NCBI RefSeq assembly: GCF_037029465.1
Contig: NZ_JAYMEM010000030.1
Location: forward strand, 1-64,000
DNA length: 64,000 nt
Direction of reading: 5' to 3'
Source of the DNA: Mesoflavibacter sp037029465
Lineage (GTDB): Bacteria; Bacteroidota; Bacteroidia; Flavobacteriales; Flavobacteriaceae
A model generated the notes under the pieces. It saw only the letters and a program-made list of their open reading frames with translations. It made no database searches and was not told the DNA's origin. The translations under genes and the position numbers were made by a program. How positions within the stretch are numbered: the first letter of the stretch is position 1; the number at the start of each line of letters is the position of its first letter. Of the stretch, positions 35,565 through 46,593 are shown piece by piece.

Positions 35565-36647
35565 ATGCAAAATAAAAATTATTATGCCATTTTAATGGCT
35601 GGTGGCGTAGGATCTAGATTTTGGCCAGTAAGTACTGAGCAATTTCCTAAACAATTTCATGATATGTTGGGAACAGGTGATACGTTACTACAAAAGACAT
35701 TTCAGCGATTAAATAAGTTAATTCCAACCGAAAATATTTTCATATTAACCAATGAAAAATATAACGATTTGGTCCTGCAACAATTGCCACAAGTTAAACA
35801 AAGACAAGTAGTTTTAGAGCCAGCAATGCGCAACACTGCACCGTGTATTTTATATGCTTCGTTAAAAATTCAAAAGGAAAATCCAGATGCAGTTATGATT
35901 GTTGCGCCTAGTGATCATTGGATTGAAGATGAAGATGCGTTTAGTCAAAATGTACAGCAAGCATTTCAGTTTTGTGAGCAAAACGATGCGTTAATGACTT
36001 TAGGAATCAAACCAACCTTCCCAAATACTGGATACGGTTATATTGAGTGTGGTAATGCTTCCGCAGAAAATATTAGCGAGGTGATTCAATTTAGAGAAAA
36101 GCCAGATTATGAGACAGCTAAACAGTTTTTATCTCAAGGAAACTTTTTGTGGAATGCTGGGATTTTTATGTGGAGCGCAACTTCTGTAATTAACGCCTTT
36201 AAAAAGAATCAACCTGAATTATTTGAGCATTTTAACAAAGGAATAGAAACTTATAACACAGCTGCTGAAGCTGAATTTATTGAAGAAAATTACGCTAAAG
36301 CGGAAAACATTTCGGTAGATTATGCTATCATGGAATCTTCTAAAAACGTGTATGTCATTCCTGCAACTTTTGATTGGAATGACCTTGGTACATGGGGAAG
36401 CTTATATGATAAGTTAGACAAAGACAATGCTAATAATGCGGTTGTTAATGCAAAAACTTTAGTTGAAGACGCTTCAGGAAATATGATTAGAACAGCAAAA
36501 GAAAAAGTTGTAATTGTTGACGGATTAAACGATTACATAATTGTTGATAAAGACGAAGTTTTGCTTATCTTTCCTAAAACAAAAGAACAAGACATAAAAA
36601 AAGTGCTTCAAAAAGTGAAAGACCAATTTGGTGAGCACTACGGATAA
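35565..36647 (+). CDS. manC: Mannose-1-phosphate guanylyltransferase
   Basis: Makes GDP-mannose from Man-1-P and GTP for polysaccharide and glycan synthesis. The 360-aa chain has the nucleotidyltransferase signature MAGGVGSRFWPVS at about residues 11-23, the blocks QVVLEPAMRNTAPC and VAPSDHWIED, GYGYIE near 157, and FWNAGIF-like NFLWNAGIFMW. It is the single-domain form: the isomerase half of bifunctional ManC is missing. It follows SprT closely and lies 14 bases ahead of a DUF389 gene. Confidence 0.94.
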   Translation: MQNKNYYAILMAGGVGSRFWPVSTEQFPKQFHDMLGTGDTLLQKTFQRLNKLIPTENIFILTNEKYNDLVLQQLPQVKQRQVVLEPAMRNTAPCILYASLKIQKENPDAVMIVAPSDHWIEDEDAFSQNVQQAFQFCEQNDALMTLGIKPTFPNTGYGYIECGNASAENISEVIQFREKPDYETAKQFLSQGNFLWNAGIFMWSATSVINAFKKNQPELFEHFNKGIETYNTAAEAEFIEENYAKAENISVDYAIMESSKNVYVIPATFDWNDLGTWGSLYDKLDKDNANNAVVNAKTLVEDASGNMIRTAKEKVVIVDGLNDYIIVDKDEVLLIFPKTKEQDIKKVLQKVKDQFGEHYG

Positions 36648-36661
36648 TTATTAATTTCTGA

Positions 36662-38146
36662 ATGAATACAACCAATAATCCTAACGAAAACAAGTTTAAC
36701 TTCTCTGACGAAGACAAACAAAAAGAAGCTGTAGAGCAAAAAAAAGAAGCTGTAAAAAAAGATGCAGAAGGTTTATTTAAAAGTATAAAGCACTTTTTGC
36801 AAGAACTTTTAGACTTTAGAGAAGATACTGACAGAGATGCTACAATAGAGGCAATCAAAAATGATATTCCTTTTAAAGGTGCAACTGCATGGATTTTGGT
36901 GTGTTCTATTTTTGTGGCTTCAATTGGTTTAAATGCAAATAGTACAGCTGTAGTCATTGGAGCCATGTTAATTTCACCATTAATGGGTCCGATTTTAGGC
37001 GTAGGTTTATCTATAGCTATTAATGATATTGATACGTTAAAACGATCATTAATCAACTTAGCAATTATGATTGTGCTAAGTTTATTAACAGCATTTTTAT
37101 TTTTTAGATTTTTTCCTTTAAGTGAAGATACGTCTGAGCTTTTAGGTCGTGTACAGCCAGATATTCGTGACGTGCTAATTGCCTTTTTTGGTGGTTTAGC
37201 TTTAATTATTGCGCGTACTAAACGAGGGACAATTGCATCTGTAATATTTGGTGTTGCAATTGCAACTGCTTTAATGCCACCATTATGTACAGCTGGATAT
37301 GGTTTAGCAAAAGCTAACTGGAAGTACTTTGGTCAAGCCATGTATTTGTTTACTATAAATACTATTTTTATAGCATTAGCAACATTTTTAGTGCTTAAAA
37401 TTTTACGTTTTCCAATGCTTAAATATGCAAATTCTGCAAAGAGAAAACGTATTGCAAGAGTAGCGTCTTTAGTTGCAATTATTGTTATGATTCCTGCAGT
37501 GTTTACTTTTTTAAGTGTTTTAAAAGAAAGTCAATTTGAAATTAATGCCAAACAGTTTATAGAAAAAGAAATTGTTGAACCATTGTTGCCTAATCCAAAT
37601 TATATAAAAAAGTACGCAGTGCCTAATTACAATCCATCAGGAGTTTCTAATATAGAATTAACAACTTTTGGTTCTGATATTATTTCTGATGAAACAATAC
37701 TTTTTTTAGAAAAACGCTTAAAAGATTATCCTTATTTAAACAATACTGAGTTGTTAATTAATCAGACCGAAAATAGACAAGTTAATAACTTAGAATATAT
37801 GGAAGAATTACGTACGCGTGACTCTCTAGACCTTTTAACTCAGCAACAAAAGATAAGTATTTTAGAAAATAAAGTAAGAGAATTATCTGTGTTGGAAAAA
37901 GATCAAATTCCTTTTAAATCTCTTACTGAAGAAATTCATATTAACTATGAAAATATAGATGAAATAGCCTATTCTAAAGTCATAAAAAGCAACTTTAAAA
38001 AGCTGGATACTTTATCTGTTTTTGAAGTAAAATGGAATGACTCTCTAGTTAATAATAGTCAAGCTGAAAAGGAAAAGGCAAAACTGTATAAGTGGTTAAA
38101 GTTAAAATTAAAAGTAGATACTTTAGTGGTTAAAAAAGTAAATTAA
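36662..38146 (+). CDS. DUF389 (TIGR00341) membrane protein
   Basis: 494 aa. A charged N-terminal segment (to about 60) is followed by about six membrane spans between residues 70 and 290. The DUF389 hallmarks VIGAMLISPLMGPILG, LIARTKRGTIASVIFGVAIATALMPPLCTAGYGLA are clear. After the last span there is a soluble C-terminal region of about 200 residues with a coiled-coil stretch near 395-420, much longer than the core domain. The function of the family is not established. It may be co-transcribed with SprT and manC. The stop codon interlocks with that of mlaF. Confidence 0.9.
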   Translation: MNTTNNPNENKFNFSDEDKQKEAVEQKKEAVKKDAEGLFKSIKHFLQELLDFREDTDRDATIEAIKNDIPFKGATAWILVCSIFVASIGLNANSTAVVIGAMLISPLMGPILGVGLSIAINDIDTLKRSLINLAIMIVLSLLTAFLFFRFFPLSEDTSELLGRVQPDIRDVLIAFFGGLALIIARTKRGTIASVIFGVAIATALMPPLCTAGYGLAKANWKYFGQAMYLFTINTIFIALATFLVLKILRFPMLKYANSAKRKRIARVASLVAIIVMIPAVFTFLSVLKESQFEINAKQFIEKEIVEPLLPNPNYIKKYAVPNYNPSGVSNIELTTFGSDIISDETILFLEKRLKDYPYLNNTELLINQTENRQVNNLEYMEELRTRDSLDLLTQQQKISILENKVRELSVLEKDQIPFKSLTEEIHINYENIDEIAYSKVIKSNFKKLDTLSVFEVKWNDSLVNNSQAEKEKAKLYKWLKLKLKVDTLVVKKVN

Positions 38147-38910
38147 CCACGTTCTTCTAAATACATTTGACGTACTTTTTTAAATAGTTCAGAAGAGTAA
38201 ACAAAATCGGTTACAGCTTCATTGTCTGTTTTAAAAATGTCATAACGAGAACCTTCCCATTCTTTGTAACCATTTTTAAGGAAAACAATCTTTTCGCCAA
38301 TTTGCATTACCGAGTTCATGTCATGCGAGTTGATTACAGTTGTTATTTGGTATTCTTCTGTAATTTCTTTTACTAAATCATCAATTACAATTGCTGTTTT
38401 AGGGTCTAATCCAGAGTTTGGCTCATCACAAAATAAATACTTAGGTTTATTTACAATTGCACGTGCAATAGCTACACGTTTTTGCATTCCTCCAGAAGCT
38501 TCGCTTGGCATTTTTTTATGGGCTTCAGCTAGATTAACTCGCTTTAAAACAAAGTCTACACGATCTTGCATTTCGCTTTTACTTTGTTTGGTAAACATTT
38601 TTAAAGGAAACATTACGTTCTCCTCAATAGTCATAGAATCAAACAAAGCACTTCCTTGAAATACCATTCCTATTTGTGCTCTAATATCTCGTTTTTCGTC
38701 TTCACTTAATTGAGAAAATATTTTTCCATCATAGGCAATACTTCCTTGTTCATAATTGAAAAGACCAAGCAAACATTTTAAAAAGACAGTTTTTCCAGAT
38801 CCACTTTGACCAATGATAAGGTTTGTTTTTCCTTTTTCAAAAGTGGTACTTATTCCTTTTAAAATATGTGCATCACCAAACGATTTATGTAAATTTTTAA
38901 CCTCTATCAT
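38143..38910 (-). CDS. mlaF: ABC transporter ATP-binding protein, MlaF type
   Basis: ATPase of the MlaFE-type lipid transporter of the inner membrane, 255 aa. Walker A GQSGSGKT is near residues 34-41, the Q-loop is IGMVFQGS, the signature is ASGGMQKR with the following AIARAI, Walker B is YLFCDEP, and the H-loop is VINSHD. It overlaps the permease gene by one base (ATGA-type coupling). The family moves phospholipids between the membranes together with an MCE protein, and no MCE (MlaD) gene is next to it here. Confidence 0.93.
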   Translation of the reverse strand: MIEVKNLHKSFGDAHILKGISTTFEKGKTNLIIGQSGSGKTVFLKCLLGLFNYEQGSIAYDGKIFSQLSEDEKRDIRAQIGMVFQGSALFDSMTIEENVMFPLKMFTKQSKSEMQDRVDFVLKRVNLAEAHKKMPSEASGGMQKRVAIARAIVNKPKYLFCDEPNSGLDPKTAIVIDDLVKEITEEYQITTVINSHDMNSVMQIGEKIVFLKNGYKEWEGSRYDIFKTDNEAVTDFVYSSELFKKVRQMYLEERG

Positions 38911-39647
38911 CAGCTTAAAAGTAGTTGAGTTAATAAATAGTTTAATACGATAATTACAACACTAGTCCATACAAATGATGTTGTACTAGCTTTACCAACT
39001 TCTAAAGCGCCACCTTTCATGTAATAACCATGATACGATGGAATTGTAGCTAATATAAAAGCAAAAATTAATGTTTTAATAAAAGCATAAGCCATATGGA
39101 ATGGCGTAAAATCTAACTGTATACCTTCTATATAATCTCCCATACTTGCATAACCACCATAAACACAAGCTGCAAGTCCGCCAAGGATACCTAAAAACAT
39201 AGAAATAGAAATCACAAAAGGATATAACATTAATGAAACAAACTTAGGAAAAACTAAGTAGTTTAAGCTGTTAATACCCATAACCTCTAATGCGTCTATT
39301 TGCTCTGTAACACGCATGGTCCCTATACTAGAAGTAATAAAAGATCCAACTTTACCAGCCATAATTATTGACATAAAAGTTGGTGCAAACTCTAAAATTA
39401 TAGATTGTCTTGTAGCAAATCCAACTAAGTTTTTAGGGATTAAAGGATTATCTATGTTTAAAGCTGTTTGTATAGTAACAACACCACCAACAAAAAACGA
39501 AATAAAAGCTACGATACCTAAAGAGCCAATAATTAAATCGTCTATTTCTTTTAAGATTAATTGCTTCATCACCGACCATTTGGTTGGTTTTCTAAACATT
39601 TCAGCAATCATCAAAAAGTAAGTGCCTAAATAATGAAGGTATATCAT
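38910..39647 (-). CDS. mlaE: ABC transporter permease, MlaE type
   Basis: Inner-membrane permease of the Mla-type lipid transporter, 245 aa with about five to six hydrophobic stretches. Family blocks are GIVAFISFFVGGVVTIQTALN, RQSIILEFAPTFMSIIMAGKVGSFI, and EQIDALEVMGINSLNYLVFPKF (shortened here as overlapping pieces). It is translated ahead of mlaF with a one-base overlap. The start ATG at 39647 faces the pafA promoter region across 109 bases. Confidence 0.93.
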   Translation of the reverse strand: MIYLHYLGTYFLMIAEMFRKPTKWSVMKQLILKEIDDLIIGSLGIVAFISFFVGGVVTIQTALNIDNPLIPKNLVGFATRQSIILEFAPTFMSIIMAGKVGSFITSSIGTMRVTEQIDALEVMGINSLNYLVFPKFVSLMLYPFVISISMFLGILGGLAACVYGGYASMGDYIEGIQLDFTPFHMAYAFIKTLIFAFILATIPSYHGYYMKGGALEVGKASTTSFVWTSVVIIVLNYLLTQLLLS

Positions 39648-39726
39648 ATCAATTTTTGTTACTGCTAAAATATAAAATTCTAACAGCTTATTAACCTTAA
39701 TTTCAAATTAGATGTCTTAAAAACTG

Positions 39727-39734
39727 TATTTTTG
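39727..39734 (+). promoter_or_regulatory. Candidate -7 element of pafA
   Basis: TATTTTTG matches TAnnTTTG 22 bases before the pafA ATG. There is no TTG at the proper upstream distance. Confidence 0.5.
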
Positions 39735-39756
39735 CAGTCTAAATTTATTAAATCAC

Positions 39757-41421
39757 ATGAGACCATTACTTTCAATTTGCGTAATATTTTTATTATTTGC
39801 GTGTCAATCTCAAAAAGAGATTGTTTCAACTTCAACAGAAACTACTATTCACCCTACAGGAAAAACAAAATTGGTTGTAGGAATTGTAGTTGATCAGATG
39901 AGGTACGAATACCTAACAAGATTTGAAAACAAATACGGAAATGGCGGATTTTTAAGACTTATAAACAAAGGTTTTAACTGCAAGAACAATCATTTTAATT
40001 ATGTGCCAACTTATACAGGACCAGGACATGCTTCAGTTTACACAGGTACAACACCAAAAAATCATGGAATTATAGCTAATAACTGGTACGACAAGTTTAG
40101 TGATAGTTTTGTGTATTGTGCAGGAGATACAACTGTGCAATCTGTTGGAACAATGGATAAAGCAGGACAAATGTCTCCTCACAGAATGAAAACTACAACT
40201 TTTGCAGACGAGAATAGATTATTCACACAAATGAATGGAAAAACTATCGGAATATCTATAAAAGATCGTGGTGCAATTTTGCCAGCAGGACATAGTGCTA
40301 ATGCTGCGTATTGGTTTCATGGTAAAAATGAAGGTCATTTTATATCAAGTACCTATTATTTTGAAACTTTACCACAATGGGTTAAAGATTTTAACGCAAC
40401 TAATCCAGCTGAGAAATATTTAAAAGACTGGGATACCTTCTACGATATTAATACTTACACAGAAAGTGGAAGTGATTTAAACGATTTTGAAGGCGGATTT
40501 AGAGGAAAAGACACAGCAACATTTCCTTATGATTTAAAAGCATTAAGCAAAACAAATGATGGTTATAATATTTTAAAAACGACGCCTTACGGAAATAGTC
40601 TTGTTACAGACTTTTCTATCGCTGCTTTAGATGGCGAACAATTAGGGAAAGATAACTACACAGATGTATTGACTGTAAGTTATTCTAGTACAGATTATAT
40701 TGGTCACAATTTTGGTGTAAATAGTAAAGAAATTGAAGATGTTTACATACGATTAGATAAAGAAATTGAAAAACTGTTAAATACGCTTGACGCGAAAGTA
40801 GGCAAGGGTAATTACACTGTGTTTTTAACAGCAGATCATGGTGCAGTAAATGTGCCTGCATATTTAGAAAGTGTAAAAATACCAGCAGGTTATTTTGATG
40901 GTGCTGCTTTTGAAGAACAAGTAGGTAATATTACAATTGAAACTCACAAAGTATCATCTTTCTTAAAGAATATTAGTAACCAGCAAATATTTTTAGATAG
41001 AGAAAAAATACAACAATTAGGTTTAGATTTAGATGATGTACAAGAAGCAATAGTAAATCAAATCATTACTTTTGATCAAGTGTATAAAGCATATACCGCT
41101 TCAACAATGAGCACAACTCAGTTTACAAAAGGCATTGAAAATTTATTACAAAACGGATATAATCAAAAACGATCTGGTGATGTATTATTTGTTTTAGATC
41201 CAGCAGTAATTCAGTATAGCAAAACAGGTTCAACACACGGTTCTCCTTTAAATTATGATACGCACGTGCCTTTAATTTTTTACGGAAATGGTATTACAAA
41301 GGGAAGCACAACAACACATACGACTATTCCAGATATAGCACCAACAATTTCTGCTTTATTAGGAATTACTTTTCCTAACGGAGCAACCGGTAAACCTCTA
41401 GAGTTTGTTTTAAAAAATTAA
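39757..41421 (+). CDS. pafA: PafA-like alkaline phosphatase, lipoprotein
   Basis: Alkaline-phosphatase-superfamily phosphomonoesterase, 554 aa. A lipoprotein signal ends LLFAC near residue 16, so it is anchored outside the cytoplasm. Metal and catalytic blocks: VVDQMRYEYLTRF (first Asp), VPTYTGPGHASVYTG (nucleophile Thr), SSTDYIGHNFG, LTADHGAVN and STHGSPLNYDTHVP. These match PafA, the calcium-activated, phosphate-insensitive enzyme common in Bacteroidota, which frees phosphate from organic esters. It is monocistronic, and its stop interlocks with the SdpI-like gene. Confidence 0.9.
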   Translation: MRPLLSICVIFLLFACQSQKEIVSTSTETTIHPTGKTKLVVGIVVDQMRYEYLTRFENKYGNGGFLRLINKGFNCKNNHFNYVPTYTGPGHASVYTGTTPKNHGIIANNWYDKFSDSFVYCAGDTTVQSVGTMDKAGQMSPHRMKTTTFADENRLFTQMNGKTIGISIKDRGAILPAGHSANAAYWFHGKNEGHFISSTYYFETLPQWVKDFNATNPAEKYLKDWDTFYDINTYTESGSDLNDFEGGFRGKDTATFPYDLKALSKTNDGYNILKTTPYGNSLVTDFSIAALDGEQLGKDNYTDVLTVSYSSTDYIGHNFGVNSKEIEDVYIRLDKEIEKLLNTLDAKVGKGNYTVFLTADHGAVNVPAYLESVKIPAGYFDGAAFEEQVGNITIETHKVSSFLKNISNQQIFLDREKIQQLGLDLDDVQEAIVNQIITFDQVYKAYTASTMSTTQFTKGIENLLQNGYNQKRSGDVLFVLDPAVIQYSKTGSTHGSPLNYDTHVPLIFYGNGITKGSTTTHTTIPDIAPTISALLGITFPNGATGKPLEFVLKN

Positions 41422-41765
41422 TGAAAACGTTTTTTAAGCTCGTTTTCAGTCTTAAAAAGTAAAAAGATTACAGAGCCAAATATTAAAGCCAAGCTGATAA
41501 AAAGTTTGGCTTTATTGTTTATTGTAATTAATAATGAAATGTTGCTTATCAAGATTAAAAATACACCGCAAAATATTAAAAGTTTAGCTGAATATTTTTG
41601 TGAAAAATCCCATTGTTCTTGATTTTTCATAGAACGAGTTGTTCTGTATCCATAAAGCATATTGATGTTTTTAGGCGGAAATTTGAACATTACAAAACCT
41701 GTAATTATAAAAATGATTCCGCTTAAAAAACTCGGAAAAAGTAAGTTTTCTACAAGAAAATTCAT
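41418..41765 (-). CDS. SdpI-family membrane protein
   Basis: 115 aa with three hydrophobic helices (about 10-28, 62-80 and 86-104). The family hallmark, a Tyr-rich loop after the first helix, reads YGYRTTRSMKNQEQWDFSQ. In Bacillus SdpI gives immunity to a toxin and senses it; in Bacteroidota the role is unknown. It is the last gene of the lipid operon, seven bases after the acyl-CoA-binding protein gene. Confidence 0.82.
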   Translation of the reverse strand: MNFLVENLLFPSFLSGIIFIITGFVMFKFPPKNINMLYGYRTTRSMKNQEQWDFSQKYSAKLLIFCGVFLILISNISLLITINNKAKLFISLALIFGSVIFLLFKTENELKKRFH

Positions 41766-41771
41766 GGTAAG

Positions 41772-42038
41772 TTACTTTCTGTATAAAAAGTAATTATTGA
41801 CTAATTCGATATATCTTTCTTTTGCTTCATCTGCAGAAATATTCTTTGTTTGAAACAACGCATTAGTCTTAAAAGCATTAATTATTTGCTTTTTGCTACT
41901 AGGTCTTCCGTAGTCATTTGTAGCTCTTTTATAATAAGCATATAGACGCAACAAGAAATCTGCAGGAAAAGGTTCCTTGTGCCTGTTGATTTGTGCTACA
42001 GCCTCTTGAAAAGCTTTTTCGAGTTCTTCGGAAGTCAT
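41772..42038 (-). CDS. Acyl-CoA-binding protein (ACBP)
   Basis: 88-aa four-helix protein that binds long-chain acyl-CoA esters. The family blocks LEKAFQEAVAQINR, LRLYAYYKRATNDYG and the late AKERYIELVNNYF are present, and the length fits the usual 86-90 aa. A TTG five codons upstream is in frame, but ATG 42038 lies one base after the psd stop and gives the normal ACBP start. It is co-transcribed with cdsA and psd, so it likely supplies or buffers acyl-CoA for phospholipid work, which is an inference. Confidence 0.9.
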   Translation of the reverse strand: MTSEELEKAFQEAVAQINRHKEPFPADFLLRLYAYYKRATNDYGRPSSKKQIINAFKTNALFQTKNISADEAKERYIELVNNYFLYRK

Positions 42039-42039
42039 C

Positions 42040-42690
42040 TTAAATTTCGGCAATAATGCTTTCGCCGCCTTTTACTTTTTGGTTTAATTCTACCTTAATA
42101 TTAGTGTCCAAAGGTAAAAATAAATCTACTCTTGACCCAAATTTTATAAATCCAGAGTCTGTACCTTGCACAGCAGCATCACCTTCAACAGCATAATTAA
42201 CAATACGTTTTGCTAATGCACCAGCTATTTGTCTGTATAAAACTTCACCATAAATAGGGTTTTCTACAACTACAGTTGTGCGCTCGTTTTCGGTACTAGC
42301 TTTTGGATGCCAAGCTACTAAATATTTACCAGGATGGTACTTGCTAAAGTTTACCTTTCCGCTTATTGGGTACCTTGTTACGTGTACATTTATCGGAGAC
42401 ATAAATACACTTACCTGAAGTCTTTTTTCTTTGAAATATTCAGGTTCAAAAACTTCTTCTATAACAACAACTTTACCGTCTACAGGTGATACAACGGTAT
42501 TGTCGTTAAGAATGGTGTTTCTTTTTGGGTTTCTAAAAAATTGAAGTATTAGAAATAAGAAAATGAATAAGGCAAAAAATAACACGTATTTAAGCCATAA
42601 CGCCATAACAAAAGTGTCTACCACAACTGCTGAAACTGCAATAAACAAAAATGTAATTGCTATAATTTTAAAACCTTCTTTATGAAACAT
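42040..42690 (-). CDS. psd: Phosphatidylserine decarboxylase proenzyme
   Basis: Makes phosphatidylethanolamine. The 216-aa form has two N-terminal membrane helices (about 8-25 and 28-47). Pyruvoyl self-cleavage should occur before Ser186 in KFGSRVD; this is the short Psd class, which has GS in place of the LGST of the long class. VSPVDGKVV and SVFMSPINVHVTRYP are the other family blocks. Its start overlaps the cdsA end by 11 bases, showing coupling. It comes directly after CDP-diacylglycerol synthesis in the same operon. Confidence 0.94.
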   Translation of the reverse strand: MFHKEGFKIIAITFLFIAVSAVVVDTFVMALWLKYVLFFALFIFLFLILQFFRNPKRNTILNDNTVVSPVDGKVVVIEEVFEPEYFKEKRLQVSVFMSPINVHVTRYPISGKVNFSKYHPGKYLVAWHPKASTENERTTVVVENPIYGEVLYRQIAGALAKRIVNYAVEGDAAVQGTDSGFIKFGSRVDLFLPLDTNIKVELNQKVKGGESIIAEI

Positions 42691-43504
42691 AGTTTACAAT
42701 TCTTAAAAACAAATAAATAAAAGGAGCTGCAAAAATAATACTATCAAAACGATCTAATAATCCACCATGACCAGGCATAATCACACCGCTATCTTTAACA
42801 TTAGCTTGACGTTTTATTTTAGATTCAATTAAATCTCCAATAGTACCAATAACACTTATAATAATACTTAAAATTAACCAATTAGAAAATGTTAAATGAT
42901 TGTCTGTAAAAGTAAATATAAAATAACTAGCAATGGTCGCAAAAAACAAACCGCCTAAAAATCCTTCTACTGTTTTTTTAGGTGAAATACTAGGGAAAAG
43001 CTTTTGCTTACCGAAGTTCTTTCCAACTAAATAAGCAAATGTATCATTTACCCAAACCAAGATAAAAGAACCTAAAACTAGTGCTGGATTGAAATTTTGC
43101 CCATGTCTTCCTATTAATACCAAAAACACAAATCCACTAGCCAAATAAAAGGTAGTAATTATATATCTTTTAGAACTAAATAAAGGTATTTTCTTTTCTG
43201 AAAATAAGTCTTTTATAAGAAGAAGCTGTACAAAAATTGTTATAACTTGAAGAATTTGTGTTGCTTCAGATAAACCTAAATGCGAATTCATTACAAACTG
43301 CCAATATCCAAAGATGAAGTACATAATTGTAAAAATGATGTAAGGATAATAGCTTTTAAGCTGAATAAGCTTGCAAAACTCAACCATACAAATCATACCA
43401 AATACGTAAAAAAGAATAACAAACGCATGTTCGTTAAACAACGAGAGTATGAGTAGGGTTATATATAAAATTCCAGAAAGACCTCTGGTTAATGTTTCGC
43501 TCAT
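42680..43504 (-). CDS. cdsA: Phosphatidate cytidylyltransferase
   Basis: Inner-membrane enzyme making CDP-diacylglycerol from phosphatidate and CTP. At 274 aa it has seven to eight hydrophobic segments. The family signature is spread over SPKKTVEGFLGG, GDLIESKIKRQANVKDSG and MPGHGGLLDRFDS near the end. It overlaps psd by 11 bases and follows the LUD-domain gene with four bases between. Confidence 0.95.
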   Translation of the reverse strand: MSETLTRGLSGILYITLLILSLFNEHAFVILFYVFGMICMVEFCKLIQLKSYYPYIIFTIMYFIFGYWQFVMNSHLGLSEATQILQVITIFVQLLLIKDLFSEKKIPLFSSKRYIITTFYLASGFVFLVLIGRHGQNFNPALVLGSFILVWVNDTFAYLVGKNFGKQKLFPSISPKKTVEGFLGGLFFATIASYFIFTFTDNHLTFSNWLILSIIISVIGTIGDLIESKIKRQANVKDSGVIMPGHGGLLDRFDSIIFAAPFIYLFLRIVNYVS

Positions 43505-43508
43505 AAAA

Positions 43509-44117
43509 CTATAAATCTTCTAACAGCAGCAAATATAAGTTTTTTGTACTGCTTCCGTAAGATAAAAAGTCATTTTCCTCTTGAAGCTTAAAATGTTTTA
43601 TGGTAGTAATGTTTGTAGGAAGTTTGTTAGGATTCTTACTTTTAATCTCTCTTAATCCTTCACTAATGGTTGGGACTATTTGACTAGTCGTAGCAAACAC
43701 GATAAGGTTATTAGGGAATTCGTTTAACTTTTTTTCTGCCAATTGATTAGAGCTTACTAAAAGCGATCCATCGTTTGCAATTAAATTTTCACAAGTTGTT
43801 AAAAAATAAGTACACTCAGATAATTTTTCTCCGACATTTAGTTGAGAGCTTTTAAATTTATCTTGTAGGTTTTTGTCATAAAAGAAAACTTTATGATCTT
43901 CCCAGTTATTTTCTAGTATAATATTGTTGAGATTATCGTATACTTCGTCTAACGAATCGCAATACAAAAATTTACCACCATTTTTTTTGAAGTTAATCGT
44001 AAAACTTTCATCAATAGGTAGCTCAACTTTTGGCATGTATTTGCCTCGCTCATTAGACTTTACATCTTCTTTTTTCTTTTCAGATTTAGAACTAAATAAC
44101 TTTCTAAAAAGACTCAT
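43509..44117 (-). CDS. LUD-domain protein
   Basis: 202 aa, cytoplasmic. The first 30 residues are basic and polar. The rest resembles the LUD (lactate utilisation) domain: the acidic start VELPIDESFTINFKKNGG, then TTCENLIANDGSLLVSSNQ, FATTSQIVPTISEGLREI and a Leu-rich C-terminal. LutC-type proteins work with iron-sulfur partners LutA and LutB, and these are absent here. It leads the operon with cdsA and psd, so a lactate role is doubtful. No promoter consensus was found. Confidence 0.82.
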   Translation of the reverse strand: MSLFRKLFSSKSEKKKEDVKSNERGKYMPKVELPIDESFTINFKKNGGKFLYCDSLDEVYDNLNNIILENNWEDHKVFFYDKNLQDKFKSSQLNVGEKLSECTYFLTTCENLIANDGSLLVSSNQLAEKKLNEFPNNLIVFATTSQIVPTISEGLREIKSKNPNKLPTNITTIKHFKLQEENDFLSYGSSTKNLYLLLLEDL

Positions 44118-44162
44118 TTACTTTTGCTATAATCAATTTTAATTTTGAACTATATCAAATAT

Positions 44163-44203
44163 AAAAAATCTTAGACTATCTAAAGAGATAATCTAAGATT
44201 TTT
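44163..44203 (-). terminator. Intrinsic terminator downstream of ftsH
   Basis: The arms AAAATCTTAGA and TCTAAGATTTT (11 of 11 paired) flank a loop of about 17 bases, with A/T runs on both sides. It separates rsfS-ftsH from the LUD-cdsA operon on the minus strand. Confidence 0.85.
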
Positions 44204-44231
44204 GTTCTTAAAAGCAGCAAATAAGTGCTGT

Positions 44232-46193
<1,962 letters not shown>

Positions 46194-46202
46194 GTATTGT
46201 TA

Positions 46203-46574
46203 TTAATAATTTGTTTTTATAGCTGTTACTTTGGCATCTCCCCAAAGACTTTCGATATCATAAAATTCTCTAATGTGTTTTTGAAACACGTGTACAACTA
46301 CGTTAACATAGTCCATTAAAACCCATTCTGCATTGTCTTCGCCTTCTATATGCCAAGGTTTGTCTTGTAATGTTTTGCTTACTTTTTTTTGTATAGAATT
46401 AACGATGGCGTTAACTTGTGTATTTGATGTACCTTCACAGATAACAAAGTAATCACAAACAGTGTTTTCTATTTCTCTAAGATCGAGAATGTTAATTTCT
46501 TTTCCTTTTACATCTTCAATTCCGCCTATAATTGAGGTTATAAGTAGATCTGCGTTAGATTCTTTTTTCGCCAT
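46203..46574 (-). CDS. rsfS: Ribosomal silencing factor RsfS
   Basis: 123-aa protein of the RsfS/Iojap family, which binds uL14 on the large subunit and blocks subunit joining in slow growth. The blocks VCDYFVICEGTSNTQVNAI, WHIEGEDNAEWVLMDYVNVVVHVF and FYDIESLWGDA are hallmarks. It is the first gene of the unit with ftsH. A Bacteroidota -7 element lies 20 bases upstream of the start. Confidence 0.95.
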   Translation of the reverse strand: MAKKESNADLLITSIIGGIEDVKGKEINILDLREIENTVCDYFVICEGTSNTQVNAIVNSIQKKVSKTLQDKPWHIEGEDNAEWVLMDYVNVVVHVFQKHIREFYDIESLWGDAKVTAIKTNY

Positions 46575-46593
46575 TAATAAGATTTAATTTGTG

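Noticed and set aside
36574..37056. 160-aa minus-strand frame opposite manC/DUF389
   Set aside because: It is antisense to two well-supported genes, its composition follows the opposite strand, and it shows no family feature.
38318..38659. 113-aa plus-strand frame inside mlaF
   Set aside because: Antisense shadow of the ABC ATPase; no start signal or family motif.
43924..44142. 72-aa frame opposite the LUD gene
   Set aside because: Antisense to a supported gene, with no conserved feature.
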